Assembly: GCA_008711295.1 (NCBI GenBank)
Contig: VUYV01000793.1
Span: 62,001-126,000 of the forward strand
From: Anarhynchus alexandrinus
Lineage: Eukaryota; Chordata; Aves; Charadriiformes; Charadriidae
DNA length: 64,000 bases
Direction: 5' to 3'
The first letter of the stretch is position 1. Every line of letters starts with the position of its first letter. The notes under the pieces are model-generated. The model saw only the letters and a list, made by a program, of their open reading frames with translations, did no database searches and was not told the origin of the DNA. Both the position numbers and the translations under genes were made by a program. Shown here in pieces: positions 1-14,300 of this stretch.

Positions 1-461
1 AGTTTAGTCTTTAAATTACTAAACTATAAATGCAATTAGAGAAACGGTTTAGATATTTCACTTTTGTTCAGAAATTTACAGTTTGCCCTATCTATATTAG
101 CTTTTCAAAAGACAGACTTCCACTCTGTTGCCAAGCTTAACAAGATAAATAGAGCTATTGGGAATAACTGCATTATAAAATATCATGCAATAAAGAGTGA
201 AAGTGAGGGAGCTTTGTGAAGATGTTAACACTTTCTCATGTGAGAGAACAGGTAGTAAGAAAGTGGAAGGACACAATGTAAACCTTTCTACTCTTTGCCT
301 AGCTTTTATTAAATAGTACATACAAACTTCTTTTGTGCTTCCAGTAGAGAACATTTTTCCCTATTTGTCTCAAAAAAACCTAAACAACCCAAAACAATAG
401 GACTTAAAAAAAAAAACAAAACAAAACAAAAAAAACCATTAAATAGCCAGTTTTGTGTAGC
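1..461. other. Flank downstream of TMEM87A
   Basis: A/T-rich sequence with an A-rich stretch at about 398-436. I see no gene in it. The neighbour expected from mammalian synteny (VPS39) is not recognisable here. Confidence 0.5.
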
Positions 462-467
462 TTTATT
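462..467 (-). terminator. TMEM87A: Candidate poly(A) signal of TMEM87A
   Basis: AATAAA on the minus strand, with a GU-rich downstream element at about 440-405. No transcript evidence is available here. Confidence 0.45.
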
Positions 468-2274
468 TCACAAAATTTCCTCTCCCCAAAAGGGAGGTAA
501 CTTTTTTTCATCTGTATCAATTAAGCACAGCAAATGAGAAGTGTTTTCTAATTAAAGATTTTACCTGTGACCTAAAGGGGATGGCAAAAGAGCTCCAGCA
601 ACTCTCGCAGAAGCAGACGGAGGTGTTATAGCCATAGCTTTTTATCTCTGCCCATCCGTAGAGGGTTTGCTGCCCCACAGCACAGCTAGCAGAAGATACT
701 ATGCACTTGTGCCTCAGCTACTGTACTGTAAAGTGCCATGTTTCAGCATAAATTGCTGATGAAGATGAACTAGAGCTAAGCTACCAGACCTTACAGTGGA
801 ATGAATGAAGTACAGGCACATGTTCACTTCTGCTGACATAGCTATGAGTGAAGAACCAGAAAAGCTGACTGCCTATGCCATTCCAGCAGCACCCACATCA
901 GCTCTCTAGAAGTCCGTCTGTGCTGCTGCTTGCCTGGTAATTATCAGTTGTAAAGGTTATGAATCCAAATTATAGTTTTTGTCATACACATGGAAACCCT
1001 TTGTGGACTGTAAGTTATTGCAAGTGAAGCCTCTACAGCCAAGCATAGAATAGAATAAAAACAGGACACTGTCCAAAAACTCTTTTTCAAAGGAGAAACA
1101 TAAAGCAATTATATAGAATAGAAATCTGCAACTTTAACTGAAACACAGTGATCTCAAGAGTACCTCTTGGCCACAGGGACCAATTGGGACAGGAAAGCCC
1201 ATCATCAAATCACTTGCATGGGAGGCAATTCTAAACAGACACTGGGAACAGAACTATCCCAGCACTGTGGACTCCTATTAAAGCCTCTTTCAAGTAAGGT
1301 AAGCAGTGCTTGCACCCTCTAGAAAGCAATGCCATCTTCTCATAGAAGAGTGCCAACTTCTCAGTGGGAGATGGTACGTATGCAAGGAGAAGAGTTCTGC
1401 TGAAATGTCTAGTTAATATCTGCTTAACATGAGTAGTCAAGCACTTGCGGAGCACTGCAGTAGTGGGTTTGGTGGTTGTTTTGTAGTTTGGAGTGTCTGG
1501 GGTTTTTTGTGTTTTGTTTGTTTGTTTTTTAATGAAATCATGCGACTCATGGAAGGTAGGGGCAAATCATTTTTCCAGGCATCCACCACATTGCCGGCAA
1601 TGAGATGTGCCACAACAGCAAGTGTTAGCTTTGTGCAGCTGTTACCTATAGGTCAATGGCATTTAAAATAGAAAATCTTTCTTACACAGTGTTATGAATA
1701 AAATTGCACTTGATTTTGTTAAAAACTCGTATCACTGTAACTTTTCCAAATATTTCCTTTCTGGCATCTTAATTTTCTTCATTAACAGGAGCTTCTCTCT
1801 AAAAACCTCTCATTCATGTTGGACACATGACATACAACAGCAGTAAGCCATTATCTACCAGAAAATGGGCCTGTTGTTTCTTCAGTGCTTATTTCTATCT
1901 GTCCCCACCCTCCCCCCAAAAAGGTACAGGCAGTTCACCTTTAAGTGTCAATTGTAACATTGAAATATAAACTCCTCAAGCAGACATTAGGAATTTTAGT
2001 TTCACAGATTAAATATTTGAAAAGTTACAGAAGGTGCTGGAATAGTACACATTTAAATTGCTTAAAAATCCAAACTTGCAGCAACTTTGTAAATTCAAAT
2101 TTCCAAAAGGTTTGTAATGTCCTTGTGAACTTCTTCCACAGCAAGACGCCCTCATGACAATAAAGCATCAAACTTCCAAGGCTGAGATCAAGAAACAAAT
2201 CAGCAGGATGCACTTGCTCCACCAAGCAACTTTAAGAGAGGCGTCTCCACTTCCAATAGCAAAAAGCTACTCCT
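462..2274 (-). other. TMEM87A: TMEM87A 3' UTR (end estimated)
   Basis: No coding signal is seen after the stop codon at 2275. On the minus strand the best poly(A) signal is AATAAA (467-462). It is followed about 25-60 nt on by a GU-rich run of repeated TTTTG units (about 440-405), a good downstream element. That gives a 3' UTR of about 1.8 kb. A further AATAAA at 310-305 is an alternative end. Confidence 0.5.
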
Positions 2275-2316
2275 TCATTCCATTTTGGATCTTTCAAAGT
2301 GTGTAATCATTCTTTC
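2275..2316 (-). CDS. TMEM87A: TMEM87A coding exon 20 (terminal)
   Basis: Acceptor TTATTTTCCAG ends at 2317. It encodes [13 protein letters not shown], then TGA at 2277-2275. The C-terminus is the same as the mammalian protein. Confidence 0.95.
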   Translation of the reverse strand, partial: ERMITHFERSKME

Positions 2317-5300
2317 CTGGAAAATAAAACGCCCAACATTGTCATTTCCCCCAGTAGGTTTACATTATTCAAAAATAAGGTGGTATGCTCTGCACGTTCA
2401 CAACAAATGCACACTTGTATGCATTTTAAGGCAGAAGTCCAACTCACACAGCAAATATACCCCTTTTTAGAATACACAATTAGAATATATGTTTGTATTC
2501 TAAGAATTTGTATCATGGTTGTCCCTGCTACCCTTCCCCCACTTGTAGTATTTTACTGCTGCACTGGCAAGATCAGACAGTTCAGTTCTAATAAGCCAAG
2601 TCCTTAACAGCTGACTCATGACTCCTTCAGCATGTCAGAAGAGTAATTTGAACTGAAGATTTGTTTACTGACCTCGTCTGAATCCAGAAGAGCTGGAAGG
2701 GCACTGCAGTGGGGCAAAAAAAAAAAATAAAAATAAAGAGTATTAGAGCACCTACTGAGAGCATATTATTGACAATCATTTTCAGTCTTATGTTGCACCT
2801 TAAGCTTTTCAGGGCACAGGAGAGCAATGATGAAGACAGACCTTTCAATTTAACAGACAGAAATTAAAAAGGCACACAAAAGAGGAAGAGCCCAAAGAGT
2901 ATCCTCGATGACCTTCACAGTTTTAAAATGCTTTTTTTCTAAGCTTCTCATTACCAGTTGAACCATTTCCAAGTTGCCATGAAATAAGCTGCATCATTCA
3001 TACAGGAGCACCACTGAACTACACTGAAGACATTTACAATATGGGACCATATTGTAAAAACACATCCCAGAAATCAAAAAAGTTACACTGGTACCATAGC
3101 CTTTTCAGCTACCGCAGACCTCCCATCTATTGGGATCTCATCTCTTCACAACCCTGATCATACTTTCAAGAACAGAAAACCCTGCAGCAGACTAATTTAA
3201 ACTGCCCTTTGTTAGCTTACACCAGTCTAGTCCTTGTTTTCTTAAGGAATCCTACTATTCTTCAAAAAATAAGTACTAGAACTGAGAAAAACAAATTCAA
3301 TTGAGAAAATGCACTTTTTCGTCCTCTTGAAGCTTCACTTGATTTCTTGTCATTAACTAACTTCAGAGTTTTGTACTTAAATCCAGAGCCTCTGCCAAAA
3401 TTACCTGTTCAGATTTGTGAACATAATTAATCTGTGAACTTCTGTTATGCAATGAAAAATTTAGACACAGACACTGACATTTTTTAGGATGTAAAAGTTA
3501 TTAAAAGCAGACTAGATATGGACTGCCTACATAGCTGACTATGTTGCCAGAAGTATAAAAATGACTCAACGGACATTCCAAATAAATTTGAGAACTAAAT
3601 GACATTATTCAGTGGTTTGCATTCAGCAAGATACTCAAAGAACTTCAGAACACTAAACAGAAAAAAGGCTTGTTTGTTCTTTGTTTTCTGGATTTATTTA
3701 ATTTTAACTTCAGTGAAATGCAAACAAATCAGCCTGTGGTTTCACAGTCCGAGATGGTGTTCCTTAAGTCAGCATGTGTTCAAGTGGCATGAACTGTAAG
3801 TCTGACAGACTGCATAAAGCCAAATGGAGGCATGCTCAGAAGTCAGAGACCAATTCCACGCTGAACTCAGTATTTGCTTATGTAAGTGCAGCATACAAGT
3901 TATAAGGCATTCTAATACGTTTGTGTTCCCATGTCCGAGAAACCTGCTCTTACTGTGACTACAAAAATACTCACACGTCTGTCACTGATGAAGGAACATT
4001 CTCCTCTACCCACTTCAGGTCATCCTCCTGCTACAGGTACAGAAATGAAATGGGAAACAAAAGTCAGTTTTCCCAAAATGCTGTCACATATAAGCCTTTT
4101 TCTTCTCAGCCTACTTGACACAAACCAATGTACATATAGCGTCAGTTAAAAAAAAAATTAAAAAAAAAACACCTTCAACTTGATTTATGGATTACTGAAA
4201 ACACATTTCAAGAAAAAAAAAACAAAGAAAATCCCACATATATGTTAGTGTCAACTCTGTAATAATCTAATGGTGACCAGGAAAAGCAGGCCCTCAGGAC
4301 GCTTTGGTTATTTACATAATCTAGTTTAGTCTCCCACAAAAAGAACATATCTTTAGATAATCTTACAGATGAAAAATTATTATAAAAAGCACAAACGAGG
4401 TTTTACAAAGGTAAGTTAAACTGTATTGTCAGAATTTCTTATTTCTTTCTGATGAACATTCTTAATTCACGACACAAGCACACTTGAAGTTGGAGAACTG
4501 ACCCTTTCGGATCGCCCCCATCCCCAAAATAGAAAAGTTTGATTTTCATGTTATCCTCAGATAAGTAGCATACAGTTGCAACCAACCTTTGAGAAAAACA
4601 ACATTAATGACAAAAATATTGCTGCTATTATCACGAATCCCTACAGGTTCTTTCCACTTCTAAATTTATGCATGAACTCCATGAAAAGATTCCGAGACAT
4701 ATTTTCTACCTCCTAGCTAAATGTGAAACCGCCTCTGCTTATAAGACACATGGAAACAATGCAGATATATTAAAAATGTTCCACCCAAACTATTTAGGCA
4801 GCTACATAATAATATGCACATCACCCCATGCAAGTAATGAATCACCAATCTCAAAATTAGAAGGGCAATTAATTTAAAATACAGTTCAGCCTCCCTCTCA
4901 GCCTGACAAGCTTCTTAAAATAATGTATTATTCATTATCAGAATATAGTATTATACAGTTCTATCTATACTCAATTGTGCAAACATTCCTAAAGAACAGA
5001 CTGAATTCTAAAGCTTCCATTGCACTGACAAGAAATTAGATGAAAAAATCCTTATTTACTTTCTTTTCAGAAGTACTGTAAACATACAATACTTTGACTC
5101 ACTCCCACTCTGAAGCAAAGCAGGACGCTCACATTTATAGGCTGAACACTTTGCATATTTGCGAGCTACTACTGGGGGGCAATCAAACAAGACAGGTTGA
5201 TCTATATCTTTTGAGGTAGGGAGGACATACTCACAGCTTTGTTTGCTTTTACATTTCCATTTGGTTCTTGCTTTGTACTTCTCATTTTCATTCCCTCTGA

Positions 5301-8300
5301 AGACAAAAGAAGGAAAAAAGATTGGGATAACTGAACTGTAATTGTTCATAGACCGTAAGTGAAAGTGTTGAGTGTTCATTCAGAATGTTTCATCAAATCC
5401 AAAGAGACAGAGTAAGACAGACCAGTTACTCATTAAGATGATGATTTCCCTTTGAAAGGCCTGTATTTTATTTTTTTTTTGACAGGTGGAGTACCTAGTT
5501 TTTCCTGAGTTTTGCAGTTTTACCTAGGAAATATCAATTTCTAGTCTTTTTTTTTTTTTTAAGCCAGACATAAGTAGTGTAGAACTCAAAGACATGGTTG
5601 CCCAGAGAGACTGTGGAATCTCCATCCTTGCACTCAAAACCCGTATAGACATGGTCCTGGGCAACTTGTTCTAGGTGACCCTGCTCGAGCAGGGTGTTTG
5701 GACAGGATGACCACCAAAGGTCCCTTCCAATCTCAACCACTGAGATATATGCAACTCCAAAAATTTCTTTTACCTACTGACTGCTGACCAGCCGCTTGGT
5801 TGACTTGGGAGCTGAGAAGCAGCATGCATCTCCCAGCCTGGCAGACAGCCAGGTATAGCTGATTTGGCAAATGCACCAAAGGGATTACACACTCCTCAGC
5901 TCTTAAACAAGTGAAACAGCACTGATACATCCCAGCAGAACTGATTTGTGTACAGACAGCAGCAGTGGGTATGTCACCCTACACTTTACACAATTTATAA
6001 ACAATAGTGTTACAAGGACAATAGACATAGTAGGGATATGGGAGGCAGGGAAGAGAGAGGGTTTTACCATAGGAGGGGAGTGACTGGAGAGAAAGATGCA
6101 ACCTAGTGTTATAGAGCAGGATTCTCATTCATATGTAATTTCATGAATATGTAAAGATATTCATCCCTACGTTTACAACTGGACATTCCCATACAAGGCC
6201 CTAACATGGAAAATGAAGACGATTGCAGAGTTCAGAGAATAAATAAGTGAAAATCCTCAAACTGGATTTTAAGAGAACTGCAAACTAAACCACTGCCTAG
6301 CAACAATATCTGAGAGATCCTCAGATATCCATCATCATGACTGGATCCAAACCTATGACTTGACATATTTAATAAAAAAAAAAGTCCAGTGGACACAGTA
6401 AAGCAACCACAACAGTAGCAGTGTCTTCAGTGTCATCTGAAAACCCCAGAATTAAACAGGCAATACAAAACTAAGCATAAAGCCAATGTTTTCTCTACAA
6501 CTGCATAAACAACAGGGAGGCATCAACTCCACTTTTACAGTGATAATGAACTTGTTCTCTGACAACAAGAGACCTCCCTCCAAATAAGTGTCTCTTCAAC
6601 GCTGAAATTAGGTGGGGAAAAAAAGTTTTTCTCTTACCAAAGCTTTCCTTTAACATTGGCTCTTTCTGCTCATCATCATCCTCCTCTTCAGACAGTGGTG
6701 AGAATGCAAACCTTTAGGAGGGAAAGAATGAAAGCTATTTTAGAATAATATCTCTTGCCACCCAAGACATTCATTACCCCAACATTCGCGACTTCATTAT
6801 TCTGTGTAGTTCATTGTTTTTAAGACCTGTGCTAAACTACACAAAAGTTAAAATAATTTCTTTTTAAATAAATTCACCACCAGGAACAGATTGAATTTTA
6901 TCTGTATGACTTCATACACTTACTTTTCCTCAAGCCCCTACACACACTGCTTAGTATCCTTACGGATCAGTATACAGCAACTAAAAATCACCCACCAGTA
7001 CCACTTTGGATAAACAAGCATTCCCCAAAACCAGTATTTTTAGAAAAAATAGCTGAACCTTTGGTTGTTAGCAGATGGTCTCCACAGAATCATGATGACA
7101 AAAAGGATCATTGAAAACAGTAAACGCCAGATGGCATCATCCACCCATAGCTCCTGCCAGTCCTGTCAAAGAAAACAGCAGCACAAATAGAAAAAGTTAT
7201 GAAGAAAGAGACACCATGTCCTCAGCTGTTTCCAAGGGTAAACTACAGACATCTGACAAAGAGGCTTGTTTCCCACAACACTGAGAATTTTAGCATGTGA
7301 TATATTACTCTACACATAATCCACAGAAAAATCTGTTCCAGAATGCCCACTCTCCCCTCTTACACTGCCAAATGTAAACTTATTAAGAGGCAGCAATTGC
7401 AGAAAGTATTCAATATAAACTCACCGACTGACAGTCCACCAGCCTGAACTTCATGGTGGTCCAGATGATAAATACAATAGATGCTGCAAGATTAAAACAA
7501 ACAAGCTGCTTATTACTACAAAATATGCTAATCCAAATATACTCCTAAAAGGATTGTGTTTCCCAAACAAAGGGCAAAGACCTAAATAGTGAATTCTTGG
7601 AATCCAATTTATTAATTTTGGAAAACAAGAGATTGATTTATTGCACTGACCTTATACCATCGTTTAGGCACAGACCAGTATATTTTGTTCTTGGTTCTTC
7701 AGAGACAGAAGGCATAAATCAAGTATGAAGTATTTAGCCAAACTCCTCATCCCTATTCACTATTCTTATATTACTTCCATCTAGTCTCCAAACCATGGTT
7801 TCATTATCAGCTGACAAATAAAGCCTACCTTGAAGTAAATGAGCCATCTCATCTGACTGAATGCCTTGGCATTCAGATCTTGACCCATAAGAGTTCCAGT
7901 GCTCAAACTATGCTCTTATCACAGTTTTAGAAGATGAGACTTGCCTCCACTAAGGTGTTCTACGATAACTAAGAACAAGACTCCGCAAGGAATTTAATTA
8001 ATTTAAATTTTGTTTGTTTAAATAAAAAAGCACTGTGGTTAGAAGTTTTCTGCCCATTGTATGCATAGCATTCCCAAATAGATGAGGAGCTAAGCACCTG
8101 GAAGCACCAGCAGATTTATTCATGAAGTTCAGTTCATCACTACTACAAATGGAAAGAGAATCTAAATCTGTATTCCTCCATAACATGGAAGGCATTACAT
8201 TACAATACTAAGAATACTGGTTTTCCAAGAATCACTCTGGTCTTCAGCTATGTGGCCTTCAGATATCTTAAAAATCCCATAGTACACAGCGGTACTGTGA

Positions 8301-11300
8301 TTTTGGCAAAAACTACCTCTGTGAAGTTAACAGCATAGGATAATAATCTTTTGCCCCCAGCAGGTTTAAGAGGGATGAAATTGCTCCATTAGACCTGCAT
8401 ATAACTACTGATCTTATTAACATCAGGACTAATAATCTACTGACTCTGAAGTATTAACATAACTTGGCGTAGGCCCACTATTAGAAATCAGTCAAGTGTT
8501 AGAAATACCAAATATTTTGATTGCATTTACAGAAAGGTCACCAAACTCAATCTGCTTTAGTGATCAAATCAAGCCATATCTGGAAATGGCAAGTGCTCTT
8601 ATTTGATTAACGTAATTTTCTGCTTACCTGCTACCGCCAAGATGAGTGTGTTCGTGAAGTGCCGATACAAAGAGAGTTTCACAACATTCCTTCGAAGTTT
8701 TAGCAGTTTCATTGTTTGAGTTAAGCTGATGAATATGTATGGAAAGTCAAGGAAAGCCTCTGAAGGAACAAGCTGGTCACAGACTTAGGAGGACACAGAC
8801 CTTATGATCAACAGCTCTCCCACCCACACACTTAGCCCTCCAAAAAGGCAGACCAGACTCAGTAGAAGAAAAGTTCATCCTATAGCAAAGGTGACAACGA
8901 GCAGGATGCAATCCCTTTCATGTTATTTAGTCATCTAAACCTAGAACTCTTGTCACACAAAGATGGTATCCAAGCATCTATTTTGGACTATACCCTATTC
9001 CTCCAGAAAAGTATCAGATGTACTTTTGGTAAATAGAAAATCAAGTCTGAACTAGAAGTGAGTTAAAATCAAATTATACAGTGCATACACGTCTTCACCC
9101 TTTTGCCTACAATCTTATTTCCATAGTGACAAAACAAGTGCTTAGGAGAGACATCATGGTAGGAGAGAATTGGGGTTGTCACGGCTGGGCAGCAAGCTAT
9201 TCACATTTTAAATAGTTGTGATTGACTTTTGCTAAAAACACTTTATAGGGATTTTGCTATACGTGGCTTTGAGTTCAGCATTTGAAAGCAGTTGCTAAAG
9301 TCACACAAGATTATGGTTGTTTGGATGTAATATGTCAAGACGCCAAAAAGTTAACACTGCCCCATTTTGTCACCTCGCTACTTCAAGATAAGTCCAAATT
9401 TTACAGAATGAATTTTAGGTTTGATGTTGCTAAGAAACCTTCTTCCCAAAACATAAACTGAGTCTGTTCTCCAAAGGCTATTACTATGGTACCATTACAG
9501 TGCTACACCAGAACAAATTAATTTCATACTTCAACAATCAGAGACTGATAACAGATAGACTTAACTAGTCTATGTTCAGGAGCTGCTCTAACACAGATAT
9601 CTACTGGTTACCTAGTTTTCCTTACACTGGCTGTAGCAAAAGCTTACCCGAACACTCAATTACAGAGGTTCTATTAACTTTACTAGAAGTAGAAAGAACA
9701 TATACTTGAAGCCGACTTAAAAAAAAAAAGTTCAGCCAAAGACTCCCAAAAAAAAAAAAATTTGAAAGAAAACACACACCACCAAGTAAAATAGTGAAGG
9801 ATATCCACCAGCACAGGGCAGTATCTAGGAAAGCCAGGGGAATAAAAGCCAAGGAGGCAAGATCATTCTGGGCCTGGAGACAAAGAGAGAGCCAGTAAGA
9901 ACAAAATGAAAAAGGAAACAAGGTACAGAAGAAGTGAGGAGGGCCAGGCTATTTTATGAGAAACCACAAATACCCCACCGCAATGCTTCTGGGTTTTACT
10001 ACAGAAGCAGAGGGTTTGAACCAAAAGTTTAGTCCAATGCACAAAGGGGAACTGACAATACCACATTGTCAGTTCTAAGTTCTCCACCAGCAAGGTGAGA
10101 AGTAGTTTTCCAGATTAAGTTAATCTAGCACCGTTAAAAGGAGCCTCTGCTGAGGTGATTGCTGTGACAATGTGCTCTGGCCACTTCCATTTCAGAAAAC
10201 TAGCAATCAGCTTGTTAGAGATGTAGTAATTAAACCTTTTACAGTATCCATGGATGAACTGAATGCTCCACTGGCAACCATGAGTTTGACTGAAAGGGGC
10301 AAAAGTTGCCTTTGTGTGTACATCAAAAACTATCGAAGTCCCAATTGAAACAAGCAAATCACCTTTTGTTCTTTTTAAGTATGAGACAGAAATAAGCTGT
10401 GAATAAGCTTGTAACATTCTGCAGTTTATGAAAGGATATCCACAAAATAATACAGGCATCAATCAGGGACAGGGCCAAGTTTGCTATCAGAGCCACAGTG
10501 TCATAGAAAAACTGAAAAAGTACCAAATATATGACATGTTACATACCTTATCCCAAAATACCAAAAACAGACCTACAGAAATCTACATCCTGAGATGCAC
10601 TTCTTAACGAAGTAAGTCGCAGCACCACCACTCACATGCACTTCCCCAGCTACAGCCTCCAAACTTGAAGTGGTGATTTTCGTTTTGTCTTTTTTTTTTT
10701 TAATTTATTTTTTAGGCTCATGGCCAGGTGATCCTGGCTGTATGTGTATGCCTGCAATTATGCCTAACTAATCCAAAGCATTAGACACAAGGGTCCAGGC
10801 AGAATATAATGTCCAAAACCCAACTAGTCAGAAAACTATTAGAATTATTTCCAAATACACAGAATTACATCCTGATAAATAGAGAACACATCAAACTTAA
10901 AATAATTGCCAATAATCCATATCCATAGTCTCAGAGTTTAACCACTTCATTGTCTCTGTTCCCTTCTTTCAGCATAGCCCTGGGATTCTACCTTAGCATA
11001 TAAGTAAATAAAGACAGTAGCATCTGTGGCACATGGGAAGATTTAAGCAGTTATTACTGACCCCTGTGACTCTAAGAACACCTTCCATGCCGGAAAATAA
11101 TAGGTAAAGGGCTCCAGCCATAACTACTTTGTGAAGAGTAACTCCAAGGCGAGGCCTGTAGGAAAACAAAGTGAAGTTTATATTAACTGGGGGAAAAAAC
11201 GTGAAGTCATGCCAACTTGAATCTAATATAAGGCTGAAGCAGGTCAATAAATGGCCCTCATGACAAGCCACTTCTAGATTCAGAAATAATTTTATTATGG

Positions 11301-14300
11301 TGCTAGAAGCTTACTATTCATTTTGTCTTACGGTATGATATGACTAAGGAAGAGATTTGTAACAGTCCTGCTTCCTAGTTAACCCGTTTAGCTTTCTACA
11401 ACCATTTCAAGAAGTCTCAGCCCACCTCTTCTTCACCAGTTTCCCCAGCACACCCACACTTTCTAGAAGCTTCCACTGCCACACAGCATGTTGTTTTACC
11501 ATTGAATACAGTTGGGGACAGACGGATGAGCATCAATCTTGGGAGCAAAAGCCAATCCCCTGCTCTATCAGCAATTCTTGACCTCCCCCATTTCTAGAAA
11601 CTCCTCCTTGCCCAAAAGGAAGGCACGTAAAGCTCCCATTCCAGTCAGTGGAGTATCCCAACAGTGACTCAGAAACCTACCCAACAGTGGTACACAGAAG
11701 GGGGTGGGAAGAAGAGTAATCACCATATGGAACTGTATGTCTCTGTTGACCAGTGAAGAAGTCTAGACCTTTACAGCACTTAAGTAAAGCACCTATCTTT
11801 TAAGTACCAAAGTACAGGGAGATGAATACTACCCTAAGTTATTAAAAACCAACAGTGAAAAGCCTTTTAATAGAACACAACAAACCTGTAACGGAATTAC
11901 TTACTTGACTATCCCATATCCCAAGCTGACTATGATGACCAGAGTTCGAGCCAATGAGCGCTTCACAGCAGAAAGCAGTTCTGCCAGTATTACTGCTCCT
12001 TGAACTAGCAAAAGCAACAAGGAGGAAGCTATGTTATTAAAATATAATTTCTGTTTCATTAACTACTGCATGCAATTGTAGTATGAGAGCAGACACTTAT
12101 TTTCAGAAAGTAGACTATAAAATTGTATAATCTTTTTGTTACCTACATCTGGAGTGAACTTTCAGAAAAGATAGATCACTTCGCATAAAAAAAAAGGTAC
12201 TGAAAAATTTTACATGTAGAGAAAGTGGAGAGTAAATGATCCACAAAACATTTATCCGTAAGATCAGCCTGGATGATCTTCCAAACAAGTCAACCAACAA
12301 AACCTTCTGTACCATGGGTGTAGACAATTAACAAAGTCATAATGAAGTCTTACTTGCGGAGTTTCATTCGTATGCAACCATCCTAAAAACTCAAAATCAG
12401 AGTTTCAAAGTTTTATGTGGAGAGAATCACTTAAGATGGATTATCAGGTTATGGACTGAATACCAAAAGTCATCTGCAATGCTGTTGCATTGAACTAGGA
12501 TTTTGAAAGTCTCTTTCCAAGGCCAATACCAATTGTCAGAAATTAATTACAAGCTACTCTTATGAAGTGTTAGCTGGCTTCAAGCCAGCACTACAGTGAA
12601 TACTCTCCAGAATCTAGCATTTTACGTCCCTAAGACACTACACTCAGGGGTCAGAGAAAGCAATAGCATTTTAGCTTTAGAAGAGCACAGATCATCACAT
12701 TTACAATATATATAAAGATGCAGAAATTCTGGTTCCCTGTTCTTTGTTTTGAAACAATCCTAAAGTAATCATATACCTAATATGCATCTGTCCCCTCAAT
12801 TTAGCATAAGCCATTAGTGTTATGTCCCATCAATTAAACTGCAAGCTGCAATTGCCACCTACCAGATTCCCCTGTGTAGCGGATATTCTGGAATTCTGCA
12901 TAGAAAACTGCTTTCTCGAGCATTCCCAGGAAGATAACAGCACCAATCCAGAACTGGATCCTCAGGAGATCCCGCCAGTAACAGGCTGACCACGCAAGCC
13001 ATAGAACCCCGAAGAATACGTACACAATACACATCACCATGAAAAACTATTACACACAAAAAAAAAAGCAAGAAATAGGAACCTTAGACACAGAAAAATA
13101 ATTTCCATGTTTCCTTTCAACAGCTGTAAGACAGCTCTACCCCCCCCCACCGAGTATAGCAACTTTTCAAGTTTTTATACACAAAAGTGACTAGAAACAA
13201 GCACGGCTTCATTTGTCTTCTCTGGATTCTTTTACAGCAACAGTCTAATTTCTCACTGCCAACAATGGGAATCAGAGTAATTGAATTTCTGAGCATTTCT
13301 CTCTTGAATGGCAGTCTGCCAATTTATTCACAGGCAATTTTTCTAAGGAAGACATCAAGTGCTACTAGCTTTCAGAGACTCAGATAAGAGCTCAGGCAAA
13401 TCATCAAATACTCTGCCCCTTCTCACATATTATTCTATTACTAACTTAATTGTACATTTACGGTACTCTGCAAATAAGCTTACAAGTCACCCTTACACAC
13501 CATTCCACAGAACAGAAATAAGCAACTGATGGTTGTAATCCCTCTGTTCAAATAATTTGACAACTTCTCTCAAAAGTTAATTTCCAGTAAACTCAGTTTT
13601 GACCAAGCTTTAGGTCAGCCAAAATCTGGAATTGAAAAAGAAACCCAGATATTCATTTAAATATTATTATTTTGTGATTTTATTTTTTTCAGTCCAGTGT
13701 TACTTGCTTCAGAAGAACTTTCAAGGTACATGTCTCCTACGATGAACAGTAAGCTTGACAAATCTACTCAGTGCTGAGTTTTCTAAATAACAGCACCACA
13801 GCAGAGCAAGTTAAGTTTTCAAAAAGGACACTGAAATTAAGAGGGAGAGTAAGACATTAAATGAGCAGCAGGAAGTACTTAGCCAAAGTATAGGACAGTA
13901 ATAATAAAGCAGTCTCCTCTTGCAGGAGGAAGATTATTTTTTTTTTTTAAACCAAGCAAGCATTGAAGTTAACTGCACAATCCATAGAAACTTTCACAAA
14001 CTGAAAACACCTTCCCTTAGGAGAACAGCTTACTGGTCCTTACAGATTTTCATGTCTGACTAATCCATGCAGTTCAAATGGTAAGGACCTAGGCACACTA
14101 GTTCATGTTCAGATGCTCCATTACAGAAACATTTAGAGAGAGACCTTTTTCTGGACCTGCCAACATGGGGATATTCACACTAGTGAATTACATGTCAACA
14201 GAGCTGCTGGAGGCTTTTTACTTCTGTCATGCTCTCCTATTCACAGGCCACTCTTGCCAATACAGTCAGGCTAGAGACGTTACTTGTTATTGATCCCCAG

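Noticed and set aside
1..461. VPS39, the next gene expected from mammalian synteny
   Set aside because: No exon-like sequence found; it must lie further left.
10115..10462. 115-codon minus-strand frame between TMEM87A exons 11 and 12
   Set aside because: The translation has some protein-like texture but I could not match it to any family; it breaks both ways and sits in an intron. A BLASTX search would settle whether it is an old retroelement piece.
12573..12589. 17-bp palindrome gctggctt-c-aagccagc
   Set aside because: Short inverted repeat with a one-base centre in an intron; expected by chance at this scale.
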